From Bugulina stolonifera (lineage: Eukaryota > Bryozoa > Gymnolaemata > Cheilostomatida > Bugulidae): a stretch of DNA of 64,000 nucleotides. Under the pieces are notes generated by a model. That model did no database searches, was not told where the DNA came from, and saw only the letters and a program-made list of their open reading frames with translations. Positions 33,130-45,386 of this stretch are shown here, in pieces (positions within the stretch are counted from its first letter, which is position 1; each line of letters starts with the position of its first letter). A program made the position numbers and the translations under genes. The stretch lies in contig OW285197.1 of the NCBI GenBank assembly GCA_935421135.1, forward strand, positions 6,964,350 to 7,028,349, read 5' to 3'.

Positions 33130-33216
33130 TAGTTGCAGTATGTTTTGCTCCGTGATTGGTTGAAAGTAGGGGTCAACCAGTGCATGTCTGTGGAGATGTG
33201 CACTGACTATACTACT
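33130..33216. mobile_element. Lone Polinton-type right terminus
   Basis: The last 80 bp or so match the end at 3140-3230 (GTGATTGGTTGAAA, GGGGTCAA, TGTCTG, then GTGCACTGACTATACTACT). No matching left end or coding region lies upstream before copy 1. It is therefore a truncated relic of the ATPase-bearing type, not of the 9.7-kb type. Confidence 0.7.
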
Positions 33217-33769
33217 AACATACTTCTGTACAAAATATTATTTTACCTTCATTGACGAATAATTTTTGCATATGCATAACAAAAAGAATATACCCCATGG
33301 ACACTCAGTTGGGAGCTGGGGCATAAAAGTGGGTGATCCTAGTGAAACTACAAAAATAATAATGTAGTCCAGGAAAGTTGACCCCCATTAAGTAGTAATA
33401 GTTAAATTATGTAGTAATGCTAAATTATGTTCTTGTTACTAATACCAAAAACACATGCACTTTTATATCATTCAGATACGAAGTAACTTACTAATCAAAT
33501 ATGCCCAGTTCCTTAATAAGGCAAGCTGTTACGTGGTGACGAATTTCAAAACTGATTTTCTGCGTACACCCGTCAGCATCTCTTAAAAGTCTAATAACTA
33601 TTGTTTATGTAGTGCGTATTTACATGTATATAAAGAATATATTTGAATATGCTACAACCTACAAAGATATGGTTGTAATGAAGAACACCATCAGCATGGG
33701 ACCCGTTTGCTTTCAGTGAACATCTCATCAAGCCGAAACAATTATTTGTGATTCTTCATGCACCTGATG

Positions 33770-34063
33770 AACCATCATCTATAGCGTATAGCGCAAACCA
33801 TAATTTATATAGCATATATCGCGAACCATCATCTATAGTGTATAGCGCGAACCATCATTTATAGCGTATAGCACAAACCATCATTTATAGCGTATAGCGC
33901 GAACCATCAACTATAGTGTATAGCGGGAATCATCATTTATAGCGTATAGCGCAACCTGATGAACCATCATCTATAGGGCACAGTGCAGCCTAATGAACCA
34001 TCATCTAAAGCGCATAGCGCCAACCACCATCTATAGCATATAGTGCCAACCATTATCTATAGC
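33770..34063. repeat. 26-bp minisatellite, split by element copy 2
   Basis: Degenerate units of about 26 bp with CCATCATCTATAG and CGTATAGCGC blocks, about ten copies, some with an extra CTGATGA. One and a half more units continue at 43712-43755, so copy 2 inserted inside the array; its TATAGC target duplication is part of the repeat unit. Confidence 0.8.
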
Positions 34064-34606
34064 AGTAGTATAGTCAGTGCAGATCTACACAGACACCCGG
34101 CCCTTTCCGCGTCGTATTAGCCCTAGATCCAAAAACTCCCCGGGCGGACGACCACCCCACCCGTCCTCTCGCCCCTCCTCTCCCCTAAACCTCACTCTAT
34201 GTGCAAAGCCCTAGAACCTACTCCCCCCCATCGCGGGTGGGGTTTCAAAAACCTCATCGGCTGTTCCGCGGAACCCAGTCTAAAGAGCAAACCCCTCGCC
34301 CCGTCCCACGGCTCGGGCGAGGGGGCGCGCGCGTACGCGCGCGCCCCCCCGCCCCGCGAACCCCACCCGTCCTCCCTCCACCCGTCCCCGCCCCTCCCCA
34401 CCCCTCCCCACCCCAAACCCCTCCGCCTCGCCCTCCGCCTCGCGGCGGTTCTCGTTCGCGAGTCCAGCCGTGGCCCCACGCCGCCCTCCCCCCGCCCATC
34501 CCCCGCCCCTCCCCGCCCTCCCGCCCCAACGACCCGTCGCGACCCTCGCGGGCGGACCGTCGGCTGGAGTAGGGTGAAGCGAAGGAAAATACGGGTTAGA
34601 GTAATG
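34064..34606. repeat. Left TIR of element copy 2
   Basis: 543 bp; inverted copy of 43168-43711. The 28-bp CG/TA palindrome is at 34321-34348. Bases that differ from copy 1 (for example CCCCGTCCCACGG instead of CCCCATCCCACGG) are shared with its own right TIR. Confidence 0.92.
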
Positions 34607-34628
34607 GTGTGTGATGTATTCTAGAATA

Positions 34629-35024
34629 GATGATATACGACTATGAAAATATGAGTCAGGGTAATGATACACGAGTTTGTTTTAATTTTCAATGCGTTTG
34701 AGAGTAATAATATAAAATCAATCGATAAAAAACTTGATATGTGACTACGAAAAATATGAGTAAGGGTAATGATACGCGAGTTTGTTTTAATTTTCAATAC
34801 GTTTGAGAGTAATAATATAAAATCAAGCGATAAAAAACTTGATATACGACTATGAAAAATATGAGTAAGGGTAATGATACACGAGTTTGTTTTAATTTTC
34901 AATACGTTTGAGAGTAATAATATAAAATCAATCGATAAAAACCGATATACGACTATGAAAAATATGAGTAAGGCTAACGATACACGAGTTTGAGAGTAAT
35001 AATATAAAATCAATTGATAAGTAG
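34629..35024. repeat. 105-bp AT-rich tandem repeat (copy 2)
   Basis: Same array as at 21595-21990, about 3.7 units, with one or two substitutions. Confidence 0.85.
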
Positions 35025-35058
35025 ACACGAATGAGTGTGAATGACAAAAGTTTTTGCC

Positions 35059-36373
35059 TCAAAACTGTGCAGTGGCGGGGAGGAGACGCTCGCCGAGGAT
35101 GGAGTCTAGAATGGCACAATCGTAGAATGTTCTCCCGCTCTTGGAAGTCTTCTGTCCCTTGTACACCATCACGGAGGGGAGGAGCTCTTTCATCGAAACT
35201 GCCAGACGTCCCGGAAGGAAGACTTCTCCCTTTTTTTCTTCGTTTCCAATCCGGCACTCGTAGGTGGCAATGGAGTTGCTCGCATTATCACCATCACCGC
35301 ATCTTGGGACGTATGTGGGTCGGAGCGCGGTCACCACCAGCACAGAACCAACGGGGAAGGAAGATAGCGTTTGCACTCGAAAAAATTCTTCCAACTGGAC
35401 CAAGGTCTTCTTTCTCAAGTCACCGGCCAGCTTTTTCATGGCTGCTCCTGGCAGGGAGCACACGCTCTCGATACGGTTGAATGTGTTTTGTCCTTTAGCG
35501 GTCTCCTGCTGTCCCAAGTACACCATGATCCTAGGTGGAAGGGTAAGGTCCTTTAGCTCCTCTTCTTTGACATCCGCTAGCTTGGGCATGGCGTGACGAA
35601 TGTTGGTGTGAAAGCTGATGCAATGTCTCATCCCCTTGTCATCCACATAGCTTGCCCTGGCTAAGAATGCTTTTCCGAATGCCGTTTCAACCACCGAACC
35701 TCCACTCACTTCTAGCACAGTTCCTGGCTCTAGCTCCGACAGCTTCACCGTCGTCTGCAGAGAGCTCCTCTTCTCCGCTCCCATGCTCCTACAATAATGA
35801 AAGTGGTGTATATAGATCCGACAAAGTGGTTAAACGGGAGAAAGATAGTACGGTAATTTATAGATATACGAATAGGGCTACTTACATTAGGGTTGCCGCC
35901 ACTGCACGAGCTTTCTCCAGGCTTAGTCCCCCGCTCTTTTTCTTCCCCTTGCAAGGGGACTTGGTAGCTTTTTTTCCCTTCGTCGTCTCACCACCATCCA
36001 TTTCTTCCGTAGCCGTATCGGCTCCGTGGCCATCATCATCATCATCTGATATTACAATCACCTGGGGTTTCTTTTTTTTCTTAGCACAGATTTCATCTCC
36101 TTTTGGGTTCTTCCTCTTCTTGGTTGTTGTGGTCTCGCCCCTATCCGAGGCCCGCTCCGGGGAGGACGGAGAGTCCGCCATGTTAGAAAGATCCTTTCGG
36201 GCAAGACTCCCCACTCCTATTATTTTCCCCTTCTTCCGTGCCTCTTTTAACGCATCCACCTCTTCTTTCCTCTTCTGACTGCACTCTTCTTCTTCAATAA
36301 TTCCATCCATTTGTGAGTCCGTTAAGCCCGCAAATAACTCTTCTTGGTTCTGGACTATGTTGTCAGTATCCAT
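35059..36373 (-). CDS. Two-exon ssDNA-binding-like protein with NLS-rich N-terminus (element copy 2)
   Basis: Exon 1 36373-35886, intron 35885-35789 (GTAAGT...TTGTAG), exon 2 35788-35059; 405 aa as in copy 1 with only one or two residue changes (for example Ala to Val before ISDDDDD). A one-base difference upstream removes an in-frame stop, so the open frame extends to 36472 here. Because copy 1 lacks that extension and the TATA box lies within it, the shared ATG at 36373 is the better start. Domain layout: charged linker with basic clusters, then the duplicated domain ending in MVYxGQ motifs. Near identity of both copies argues for recent purifying selection or simply recent copying; the two cannot be told apart here. 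Confidence 0.75.
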
Positions 36374-36512
36374 TGATAATGTACTATTGTAGTAGTGTTC
36401 CTGTACAGTAGTGATGTGCTGAACTTTGAATGCTGAGACTGTGATCCACTCTCCCTTTATACATCTGCTCATTTCTTGACTCCTCCCTTTTTAATATCCA
36501 ATCCCAATGTGT

Positions 36513-37259
36513 CCCGATGCATCCCGATGTGAATCCGAAGCTTCCCGATGCATCCCGATGTGATTCCGAAGCTTCCCGATGCATCCCGATGTGAATCCGA
36601 AGCTTCCCGATGCATCCCGATGTGATTCCGAAGCTTCCCGATGCATCCCGATGCATCCCGATGTGATTCCGAAGCTTCCCGATGCATCCCGATGTGAATC
36701 CGAAGCTTCCCGATGCATCCCGATGTGATTCCGAAGCTTCCCGATGCATCCCGATGTGATTCCGAAGCTTCCCGATGCATCCCGATGCATCCCGATGTGA
36801 TTCCGAAGCTTCCCGATGCATCCCGATGTGAATCCGAAGCTTCCCGATGCATCCCGATGTGATTCCGAAGCTTCCCGATGCATCCCGATGTGATTCCGAA
36901 GCTTCCCGATGCATCCCGATGTGTCCCGATGTGTCAATTCACATCGGGGTGCATCGGGATGCATCGGGAAGCTTCGGAATCACATCGGGATGCATCGGGA
37001 AGCTTCGGATTCACATCGGGATGCATCGGGAAGCTTCGGAATCACATCGGGATGCATCGGGAAGCTTCGGATTCACATCGGGATGCATCGGGAAGCTTCG
37101 GAATCACATCGGGATGCATCGGGAAGCTTCGGATTCACATCGGGATGCATCGGGAAGCTTCGGATTCACATCGGGATGCATCGGGAAGCTTCGGAATCAC
37201 ATCGGGATGCATCGGGAAGCTTCGGATTCACATCGGGATGCATCGGATTCACATCGGGG
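36513..37259. repeat. Palindrome of about 750 bp made of a 31-bp satellite (copy 2)
   Basis: Inverted tandem arrays meeting at TCAATT (36934-36939). The order of unit variants differs from copy 1: here some units have an additional GCATCCCGAT block, and the shortened units near the right edge differ. So the array changes faster than the rest of the element. Confidence 0.9.
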
Positions 37260-37601
37260 TGGTATTGCCAAGGGTGGGGAAATGGTTAGACTCCGCCCAC
37301 TGAATACTACTATTTAAGGTATGAGTTTCTCACTCTAGCAGTATGAACAATCAGCCTCTGGTCAACAGAGTGAGAGTAAACAGAGACAGCTACCTACTAG
37401 TCAGCACCTGATCAGAGATGTCAACAAGTACAACATAAGGTTAGTGCTAAATAGGGTAATCGGCAGCAATTGTGAAGTGTCTATTGTATATAACGCTATT
37501 GAGCCAAAAACAAAAAAAATTAACTTACACCCTACTACTATATATTTTTTATAGGGAGACTAAACAGAGACACCTACCTACTAGTCAGCACCTGATCAGA
37601 G

Positions 37602-40600
37602 ATGTCAACAAGTAAAAAAGGTTAGTGCTAAATGAGGTAGTTGGTAACAATTGTGGATTGCTAATAGTAGTATGAGGTAAAAGAATAACTTACACCCTAC
37701 TATTTTGTATTTTTATAGGGGGGGAGAGCTCTCGTCAGGCCGAGCACACTTGTCAACTATGCGGTCTGGTTCTCAAAACAGCGTTTTCTCTAGACAGGCA
37801 CACGAAGAGAATGCATGCACAGGCTCACCCACACAAGTGCCCGGTTTGTGGTGGATGTTTTGATGGGAGGAGAAAGCTAGGTCATCACATGAGACGATTT
37901 CATAGCGAGGCCAAGGCGGAAAAAGATGAGGGGGATGCAGAGAAGTTTGATGATGTTTTCTGGTCCAAACCTCCAACAGCTGAAGAGGGGGATGAGATGG
38001 GGGTGCTACTAGCCCGCTATTGGAGCTCGATCAGGTCCACAATACACTCTCGTCCTGTAGAAGACATTCTCAACGTTCGAGTGTGGAGAGGGGAATGTGA
38101 AGATGAAGGAGATGAAGAGGTGTGGACTAAATTGAGAGCGATGTGGAAGAGAGTACCTTGTACTGTGAAGATTAACTGTAGCGCTGGAGTCATCCTCGAG
38201 CATAAGACCAGTGGAGAGTTGCGCTACTTTCACTCATCAAGCAACAATGCCGCGTTCTTCCCCAAGCCAAGACTGATCAGAGCAGAGAATGAGATGAGAG
38301 AGTTTTGCGAATCTGTGCAGGAGCTCGACTTGAGAGAGAGGTCAGCACAAAGGAGACCGAATACCGCTTGGGCTTTACGTCACATTGCGAATCTGACATT
38401 CTACATCTATAAACTCCTAGAGATTGGCAAGGTGGGCGGTGTAGTGAGCAAACTCCCAGACTACATACTTAACAACCGACATGTGATAGCACTAGATGTA
38501 GACTTTTGGGCCAGAGGAGGTGCCCGTCCCTACCCAGACAAATTGTGTTTCTTTAGATGTTTGGCCATGATGTATGACTGTAACTGCGACCCAAAGAAGG
38601 GATGTTGCTGTCATCGCCCCTCTCAGACCACAACACATCGCTTGTTTAAACAATACATGAGACAATCTAGATCTTCTTCCCCACCCTCATCAACTTTGTC
38701 AGACTTTCCCGGGGTGGGCGCGAGTGATCTGCTGGCCTTGGAAGATCATTTTGACATATCTATAATAGTCTTCTGCCTAACTGATGAGGGGGTAGCTCCG
38801 ATAGTTTGGTCATCTGGGGCACGAAACAAAGCCCGTAAACTCTTTGTCAACATGTACGAAAAACACTTCAGCTGGATAAAGAATGTTGATTCGTTTGCCA
38901 GATGTTTCACCTGCAAGTTGTGCGATGGCGCTTTCACACGTTTGTCCAGCCTACGGCGACATAAGTGCTCGCCAGAGGAAGCATCGGTGTTTGTTTTCCC
39001 TGGTGGAACGTTTGGACCCCCGCCAACCATATTCACAAAACTCAAGCGAGTGGCGGGAATAGAGGTGGTGAACCCCGACCTCTTATACTACCCCTACTAT
39101 ATCACCTATGATATTGAATGCTTCATGCCAAAAGACAACCTACAAACTAACACCTCCACAATGACTTTTAGTGCAAGACACGAGTTACTGAGCATATCTG
39201 TATGTTCTAACGTCCCGGGGTTTGAGCAGGCCAAGTGCTTTGTGAGGAGTGTCGACAGCAAGGATGGAACGAAGTGCATTCGTCAATTCGTCCACTACAT
39301 AGCAAAGATTGCTGACGTGGCAGGAGATTTGTTCGGAGAAAGATTCCGGGATGTACGCAAGCGACTCTCTACTTTCCTTGCGGATCGGGCGGATAGAGAA
39401 GAAGCCTTTGCTGACGAAAAGTTCTCTAACGTCTCGACTTACAGGGTGAAGTCCGGTCTCTCCGGATTAGAAAGAGAGTTAGAACAGCACATCTCCAGCG
39501 TTCCGGTGGTTGGTTTCAACTCACAAAAGTATGACCTAAATATACTAAAGGGACCTTTGCTTCGCTCTCTACAAGAGGAGGAGGGAGAAGATTTTGTCTT
39601 CATCGTTAAGCGTGTTAACAGTATGTCCTGCGTGGAGAGTAGACGTTTTAGGTTCCTTGACATATGCAACTTTATCGCACCGGGCTTCAACTACTCCAAA
39701 TACTTGAAGGCATTTGGCGTGTCAGAGAGTAAGGGATTCTTTCCTTACGACTGGGTAGATTCCCTGAGAAGGTTGGATTATTATGGACTCCCTCCCCGAG
39801 AGAGTTTTTTCAACTCGCTGACTCAGCAAGAATTGAGCGAGCAAGATTATCACCACTGTCAGGTCGTGTGGGAAAGAGAGAACATGGAAACGTTCAGGGA
39901 TTTTCTCATCTGGTACAACAACCTCGATGTGGCCCCATTCATCGAGGCCATTGCACGTCAGAGCTCTATCTATCGACAAAAGGGTATTGACATGTTGAAA
40001 TCCGCAATCTCGCTTCCAGGCTTGGCTATCAGATGGTTGTTTATGGAGGTGGAGGCCCGACCTTATGGCTACTCTCCTCCACAAGCCGCTCTTCCGCTGC
40101 ATAGGTTAATGTCTCTCCGAGACGAACTTTGCAACTCGCAACCCATATGTCTGTTCGATGAGGAAAGCAAAAGTCTGTACCATACTCTTCGCGATAACCT
40201 CGTGGGAGGGCCAAGCATTATCTTTCACAGACATCATGAAGTTGGAGTGACCTCTATTCGAGAGAAGATGTATGGCACATCCGCAAAACCCTGTAGGTCC
40301 ATTCTGGGAGTTGATGCCAACGCCCTCTACCTATACTGTATGATGGGGAATATGCCTACGGGTTATCCCAGGCGGAGGCTAGAGAGCCGAGGCTTTGCTC
40401 TAGAACCTATTAAAAAGTTCAGCAAAGTGGCGCATGGTTGGTTAGAGTTCCAATCGTGGAAGAGAGGAGAGGTCATCCTTCACCAACAGAATGGAGGAGA
40501 AATGAGGATAGGCTGTCACAACCTACCAGTGGATGGTTATAGCGAACAGAGTCGGACGGTGTACCAATTCCACGGTTGCTACTGGCATGGGCACGAGTGC

Positions 40601-42273
40601 GAGCTAGGAGGGAACGGAAAAGGTGTCAGAAACATGACGAATGAAGAGCTCCGGGTGGACACTGCAAGGAAAGAAGATTACATCAAGGCTCTAGGCTATA
40701 AGCTCATCACCACTCGGCAGTGTGAGTGGGAAGCGCGAGTTCGTTCGGATGTAGAAGTTAGGACATTTCTCGCCATCTTCTTTTCTTCTCTCTATCCGGA
40801 GAGGGGTTACGTCAACCTCGATAAGATAATCAATAACATTCGTAGTGGAGAGTACTATGGTTTAGTGGAGTGTGACATTTCCGTACCCGAAGAGCTAAAA
40901 GCGAAGTTCTCTGAGATGGCACCTATTTTCAAGAATATAAACGTGGGAAGAGAACACCTTAGCGAACACATGCGCGCTTTTGCCGAACAGAACGGATTCT
41001 TGAAGAGACCTCAGCGAATGCTCGTGGGGAGTCTTTTTGGCGAGCGAATCACACTACTCTCCGATCTGGCTAGATGGTATCTAGATCAAGGTTTGATAAT
41101 TACCAGGATCTATCAGTTTGTTCACTTTATCCCACGAGCCATCTACAAAGACTTTGGTTCTTCGGTCTCAGACGCAAGAAGAGGTGGGGATGTGAACCCC
41201 GACCTGGCCCTCTTGGCCAGCACCAGCAAGCTCGTTGGGAATTCAGCCTACGGAAAGACCATAACAAATAAAGAGAAACATAAGACTGTCAAGTATGTGG
41301 AGACAGTAGAGGAGGCGGCTGTCAAAGTGAGGAGTAGGCACTTTTCTAGTCTAAACGAAGTTGATGAAAACTACTTTGAGATAGAGCTTCACAAGAAAAA
41401 GGCAAGTGTTGACAATCTTTTTTTTTTTATTTTGATTCTTGATTTGACGAAACTTTTTCTGAGTGGTAGGGTAAACTCTCTCTCTCTCTTTCTTTCTTTT
41501 AGATTCGAATGGATGTTCCATCTGTCGTAGGATTCGTTATCCTCCAGAGAGCCAAGTTGAGAATGCTAGAATTCTACTACGACTTTATGGATAGGTAAGT
41601 AGCACTAGACTATACAAAGATTTTATCAAATCCTTCTCTATTTATTCTTTGGTGTCAACCCCAACCCCCCCCCCCCCCTACAACCCGTCCGTTTTATTTT
41701 CACAGATTCGTCAGCAGAGAGGACTTTGAGTACGTAGAAATGGACACGGATAGCGCTTACATGGCTCTGAGTGCTCGTAGTATAGATGAGGTCATCCGAA
41801 AAGATAAAAAAGAAGAGTTCTACAGAGAATATGGTAGATGGTTTCCCAGACCCTTCTGCGATAGGCACAAGGAAGACTTTATCACGACCAAGGTGCTTGG
41901 CCAAGAGTGGGAGATGAGGGAATGTTGTGAGAAGGTGCAACGATACGAAACACGAACCCCCGGCCTGTTTAAGGAGGAGTTTCGGGGGGAGGGGGTCATC
42001 GCGCTCAACTCAAAAACATACTTTTGCTGGTCCGCTGATGGTGATAGCAAGTATAGCAGCAAAGGACTAAACAAAAGAGGAAACGCCCTAACCAAAGAGA
42101 AGTTCCTCTCCGTGCTCAGGACAGGGGAGTCGGTGAGAGGGGACAATCGGGGTTTTATCAGAAGAGGAAACCAAACGTATAGCTACACCCAGCTAAAGAC
42201 CGGACTCACCTACTTCTATGGTAAGCGGAAGGTTGCAGAAGACGGGGTGAGTACGAGTCCTATAGAATGCTAG
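37602..42273 (+). CDS. Protein-primed family-B DNA polymerase (Polinton type), element copy 2
   Basis: Exons 37602-37620, 37719-41401, 41503-41594 and 41706-42273, with the same splice sites as copy 1 including the GC donor after 41401; 1,453 aa. All motifs are intact (OTU-like Cys/His, Exo I-III, motifs A, B, C). Residue changes relative to copy 1 are few and outside catalytic motifs, for example Asn to Lys just before the OTU-like His and Leu to Ser shortly after. The T-tract in the second intron is two bases longer, which lets the unspliced frame run on to 41530, but that extension is intronic. Promoter and duplicated leader exons are as in copy 1 (GC box and TATTTAAG about 290-310 bp upstream). 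Confidence 0.93.
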
Positions 42274-42446
42274 TACTGATTTCTCGGAGATGAGACTACT
42301 TCATTCGATAAATTGGAGAGTAAACGAACAGTGCATCATAACCCTTGTACATATACCCGTATAATTTTTTTCACATTCACTCTCTATTGTAAGGGGTCTC
42401 CGTCCTCAAAACGGAGGGTTTACCGGTTGTAGCCTTAAAACCGAGC

Positions 42447-42452
42447 AATAAA
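42447..42452 (+). terminator. Polyadenylation signal of the PolB gene (copy 2)
   Basis: AATAAA about 175 bp after the stop codon, same context as copy 1. Confidence 0.55.
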
Positions 42453-42576
42453 ACACTAGCTAATACATTAAAAACCATTTACCTCTCCAAACCAAAGGGG
42501 TAGACGATACTAGCGCAGCTTCCGCTCATACTCACCCCTTATCAGTTCACATTTCTTCTATTGTCTTCATTCGTAG

Positions 42577-42708
42577 GTGGGGGGTGACATCGCACGCGCA
42601 CGATGCGCTCTCTCCCTATCGGAGTTTGCTACCCGGGGGAAAGTGGACGCGGTGGTCAAAGAAATTGGTGGCGAGTCAACGACATCATCGTAGAGGCGGG
42701 TCTATTTG

Positions 42709-42761
<53 letters not shown>

Positions 42762-43101
42762 CGATGGCGATGAGAAGACAAGCGTCCATCTATCCCGTTT
42801 ATCTATTTCTATTTCTACCCCTCCGAGCGATGATGTCGTCGGCTAACCTCCTCGCGAAGTCTACGGTTTGAAGCGCGGAAGAGCCACCGCCTTCACTTTC
42901 TCTCGCCGCTCGTCACGGGGACGGGCGATTTCCCTAGGGGAGGGTCCGGGGAAAATGAGGGTTAAGACGCGAGTCTTTCATCGAAGGTCCGGGGGCGCTC
43001 GAACGGAGGAGCGCGCGAGTGCGGTGTCACCCCGACCAGTTCAGTCTCAACAGTCCCCGGCGAAGAAATCATCCGGAAGCACCACCACCACCACTCGGTA
43101 A
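42577..43101 (+). other. CpG-rich stretch with small open frames before the right TIR (copy 2)
   Basis: As in copy 1: an ATG/GAT microsatellite of about 16 units (42714-42761), and the basic 77-aa frame (42868-43101) with one Pro to Ser change. The internal AGTAGTATAGTCAGC motif follows at 43111-43125. Confidence 0.35.
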
Positions 43102-43167
43102 GTTTTTTATAGTAGTATAGTCAGCGTCGTAAACTCTGCACGGGCACTCCGCACGGGTGTAGCCTAT

Positions 43168-43711
43168 CATTACTCTAACCCGTATTTTCCTTCGCTTCAC
43201 CCTACTCCAGCCGACGGTCCGCCCGCGAGGGTCGCGACGGGTCGTTGGGGCGGGAGGGCGGGGGAGGGGCGGGGGATGGGCGGGGGGAGGGCGGCGTGGG
43301 GCCACGGCTGGACTCGCGAACGAGAACCGCCGCGAGGCGGAGGGCGAGGCGGAGGGGTTTGGGGTGGGGAGGGGTGGGGAGGGGCGGGGACGGGTGGAGG
43401 GAGGACGGGTGGGGTTCGCGGGGCGGGGGGGCGCGCGCGTACGCGCGCGCCCCCTCGCCCGAGCCGTGGGACGGGGCGAGGGGTTTGCTCTTTAGACTGG
43501 GTTCCGCGGAACAGCCGATGAGGTTTTTGAAACCCCACCCGCGATGGGGGGGAGTAGGTTCTAGGGCTTTGCACATAGAGTGAGGTTTAGGGGAGAGGAG
43601 GGGCGAGAGGACGGGTGGGGTGGTCGTCCGCCCGGGGAGTTTTTGGATCTAGGGCTAATACGACGCGGAAAGGGCCGGGTGTCTGTGTAGATCTGCACTG
43701 ACTATACTACT
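43168..43711. repeat. Right TIR of element copy 2
   Basis: 544 bp inverted copy of 34064-34606; 28-bp palindrome at 43427-43454. Confidence 0.92.
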
Positions 43712-43755
43712 TATAGCATATAGCGCCAACCATCATGTATAGTGTATAGTAAAAT

Positions 43756-45386
43756 TAGAAAGACATTTCACAACAACCAATGAGCTCAGACATTTACTCT
43801 CCCAATTACCAATAACATGTGTTCCATATGCTCTGTAACCATTACTGTATGTAATTAGTAATTTGAGTAGAGCTGCCTTGAAATTAGTAGGAGCCAAGGC
43901 TACTCAAGTTCTGGCTTACCTTACGCTGAGTGACAGACAGTGAGATTCTAGAACATCAGTCAAAGAGGTGATACAGTGTGATGATACCAGTTTATGTACA
44001 GCACTATCTCTTTGTTTGTTTCCATGTAGTCATGTCAGCACATGTACAAACACTATAGCCTATAGAATATTACTACATGCTCCGATGATATCGAAAAATG
44101 TGCCCAAATTTGCTGCCTTTACAAATGCTATAGAAGAACTATTGAATACAATCGAGATTATTATCTTCGGATGAGTGAAATCAATAATTTGTGAATGCCT
44201 ATATAAATCTCATTCTATTTTCATTATTACGGGTGGTATGGCTACAGCCCGAGCAGTAAACCCTGAGTATACTTATAACTCTATAGTAATGTCAATTGTA
44301 ATACATTGCAATACAGTTTTGAATGCGACTTGAAGCTTATGTATGCTTTGCTATAATTAACTGTTTTCTGTTTGCCTGTTGTATGGAGTATTATATTAAT
44401 ATTTTAGTAGCTTAGGTGCCTGTACTTCTGATTTATTGACAGGTGTCCAATAGCGTAATGGTAAATAGCTAAGAGCTATTGATTCCGCAGAATTAAAGGT
44501 TTCAACAAACTCTGCAGCAAATAAACGAAATTTTTAATCTATCTGATCAACGTAGTGTGTTAAGGCCATTGTACATTCTCTTTCTAATTGACAAGCTGTA
44601 CCAGTCACTGGCATCTTGTTCCCACAACAGTCTGGTCTCTCAAGGGACACTTATACTATGTGCTGTGAACTTTTGATAAAATATTATCTTGTTCGCTGTG
44701 CATGAATTCAATGAGAATAATTGAACTGCTGTTCGTCTGAGGGACGATATACAATGTACATACTGCACCTAAAAGTATTCATGTATGTATGTGTTTTTAT
44801 TGTTGTGTATTTAGCCATACTATTTAATTGACCTCAGAAGTTGAAGCTTACATGTATATGAGCGACAGAGTTGACGTCCGAGTGAACTGGAAGAGCTCAA
44901 CGGGATTGTGTGGTACATGAACCTGTAGCCCTAGAGTCTGTAGTTAACCAATACTGAAGTTCTAAGCTGTTGTCTTTTACAGACAGTGAAGCCAAGGCTT
45001 TCCAAAATATGCTTGTTCTTCTATAACACCACCTTGTGCTCCAAATTGATGTTTCCATTAAACTAAACTTGCGTAAGAGGTGTGTGTGTTGAGGTCATTG
45101 AGGTCAAGGTTGAAAAGTCACTATAATTAGCACACTTCTAAGAGGATATCACACTTAGCAGCACACTTTTGATACAATGTCCAATAGATTTATTATTAAT
45201 AAATGCTAAAAATAATCTTACAAACATTATAACAATAGAATAGTTTATACAATTTTAAATATAAATATTTGTAAATGTGTAAAAGTGTCGAAGTATGTAA
45301 AGTCGAAAATTTCTTCAATGTCGCAATTAGCATAGTACATAAACTGTACTGTAAGCCGATAAAAATGCAACTTCCTCAAGTCCTCT
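43756..45386. other. Host DNA, no recognised gene
   Basis: AT-rich, short open frames only. It separates element copy 2 from the 3' end of the ODAD3 gene. Confidence 0.5.

Larger units (their letters stand above)
34064..43711. mobile_element. Complete 9.65-kb PolB/SSB-like element, copy 2, TSD TATAGC
   Basis: Same start and end motifs, same gene order and same orientation as copy 1. The 6 bp at 34058-34063 and 43712-43717 are both TATAGC. Compared with copy 1 I see only scattered substitutions, homopolymer and microsatellite changes, and a different number and order of 31-bp satellite units. All splice sites and catalytic motifs are kept, so both copies look potentially functional. Confidence 0.92.

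Noticed and set aside
36374..36472. N-terminal extension of the ssDNA-binding-like protein in copy 2
   Set aside because: It depends on a one-base difference, is absent in copy 1 and would include the TATA box.
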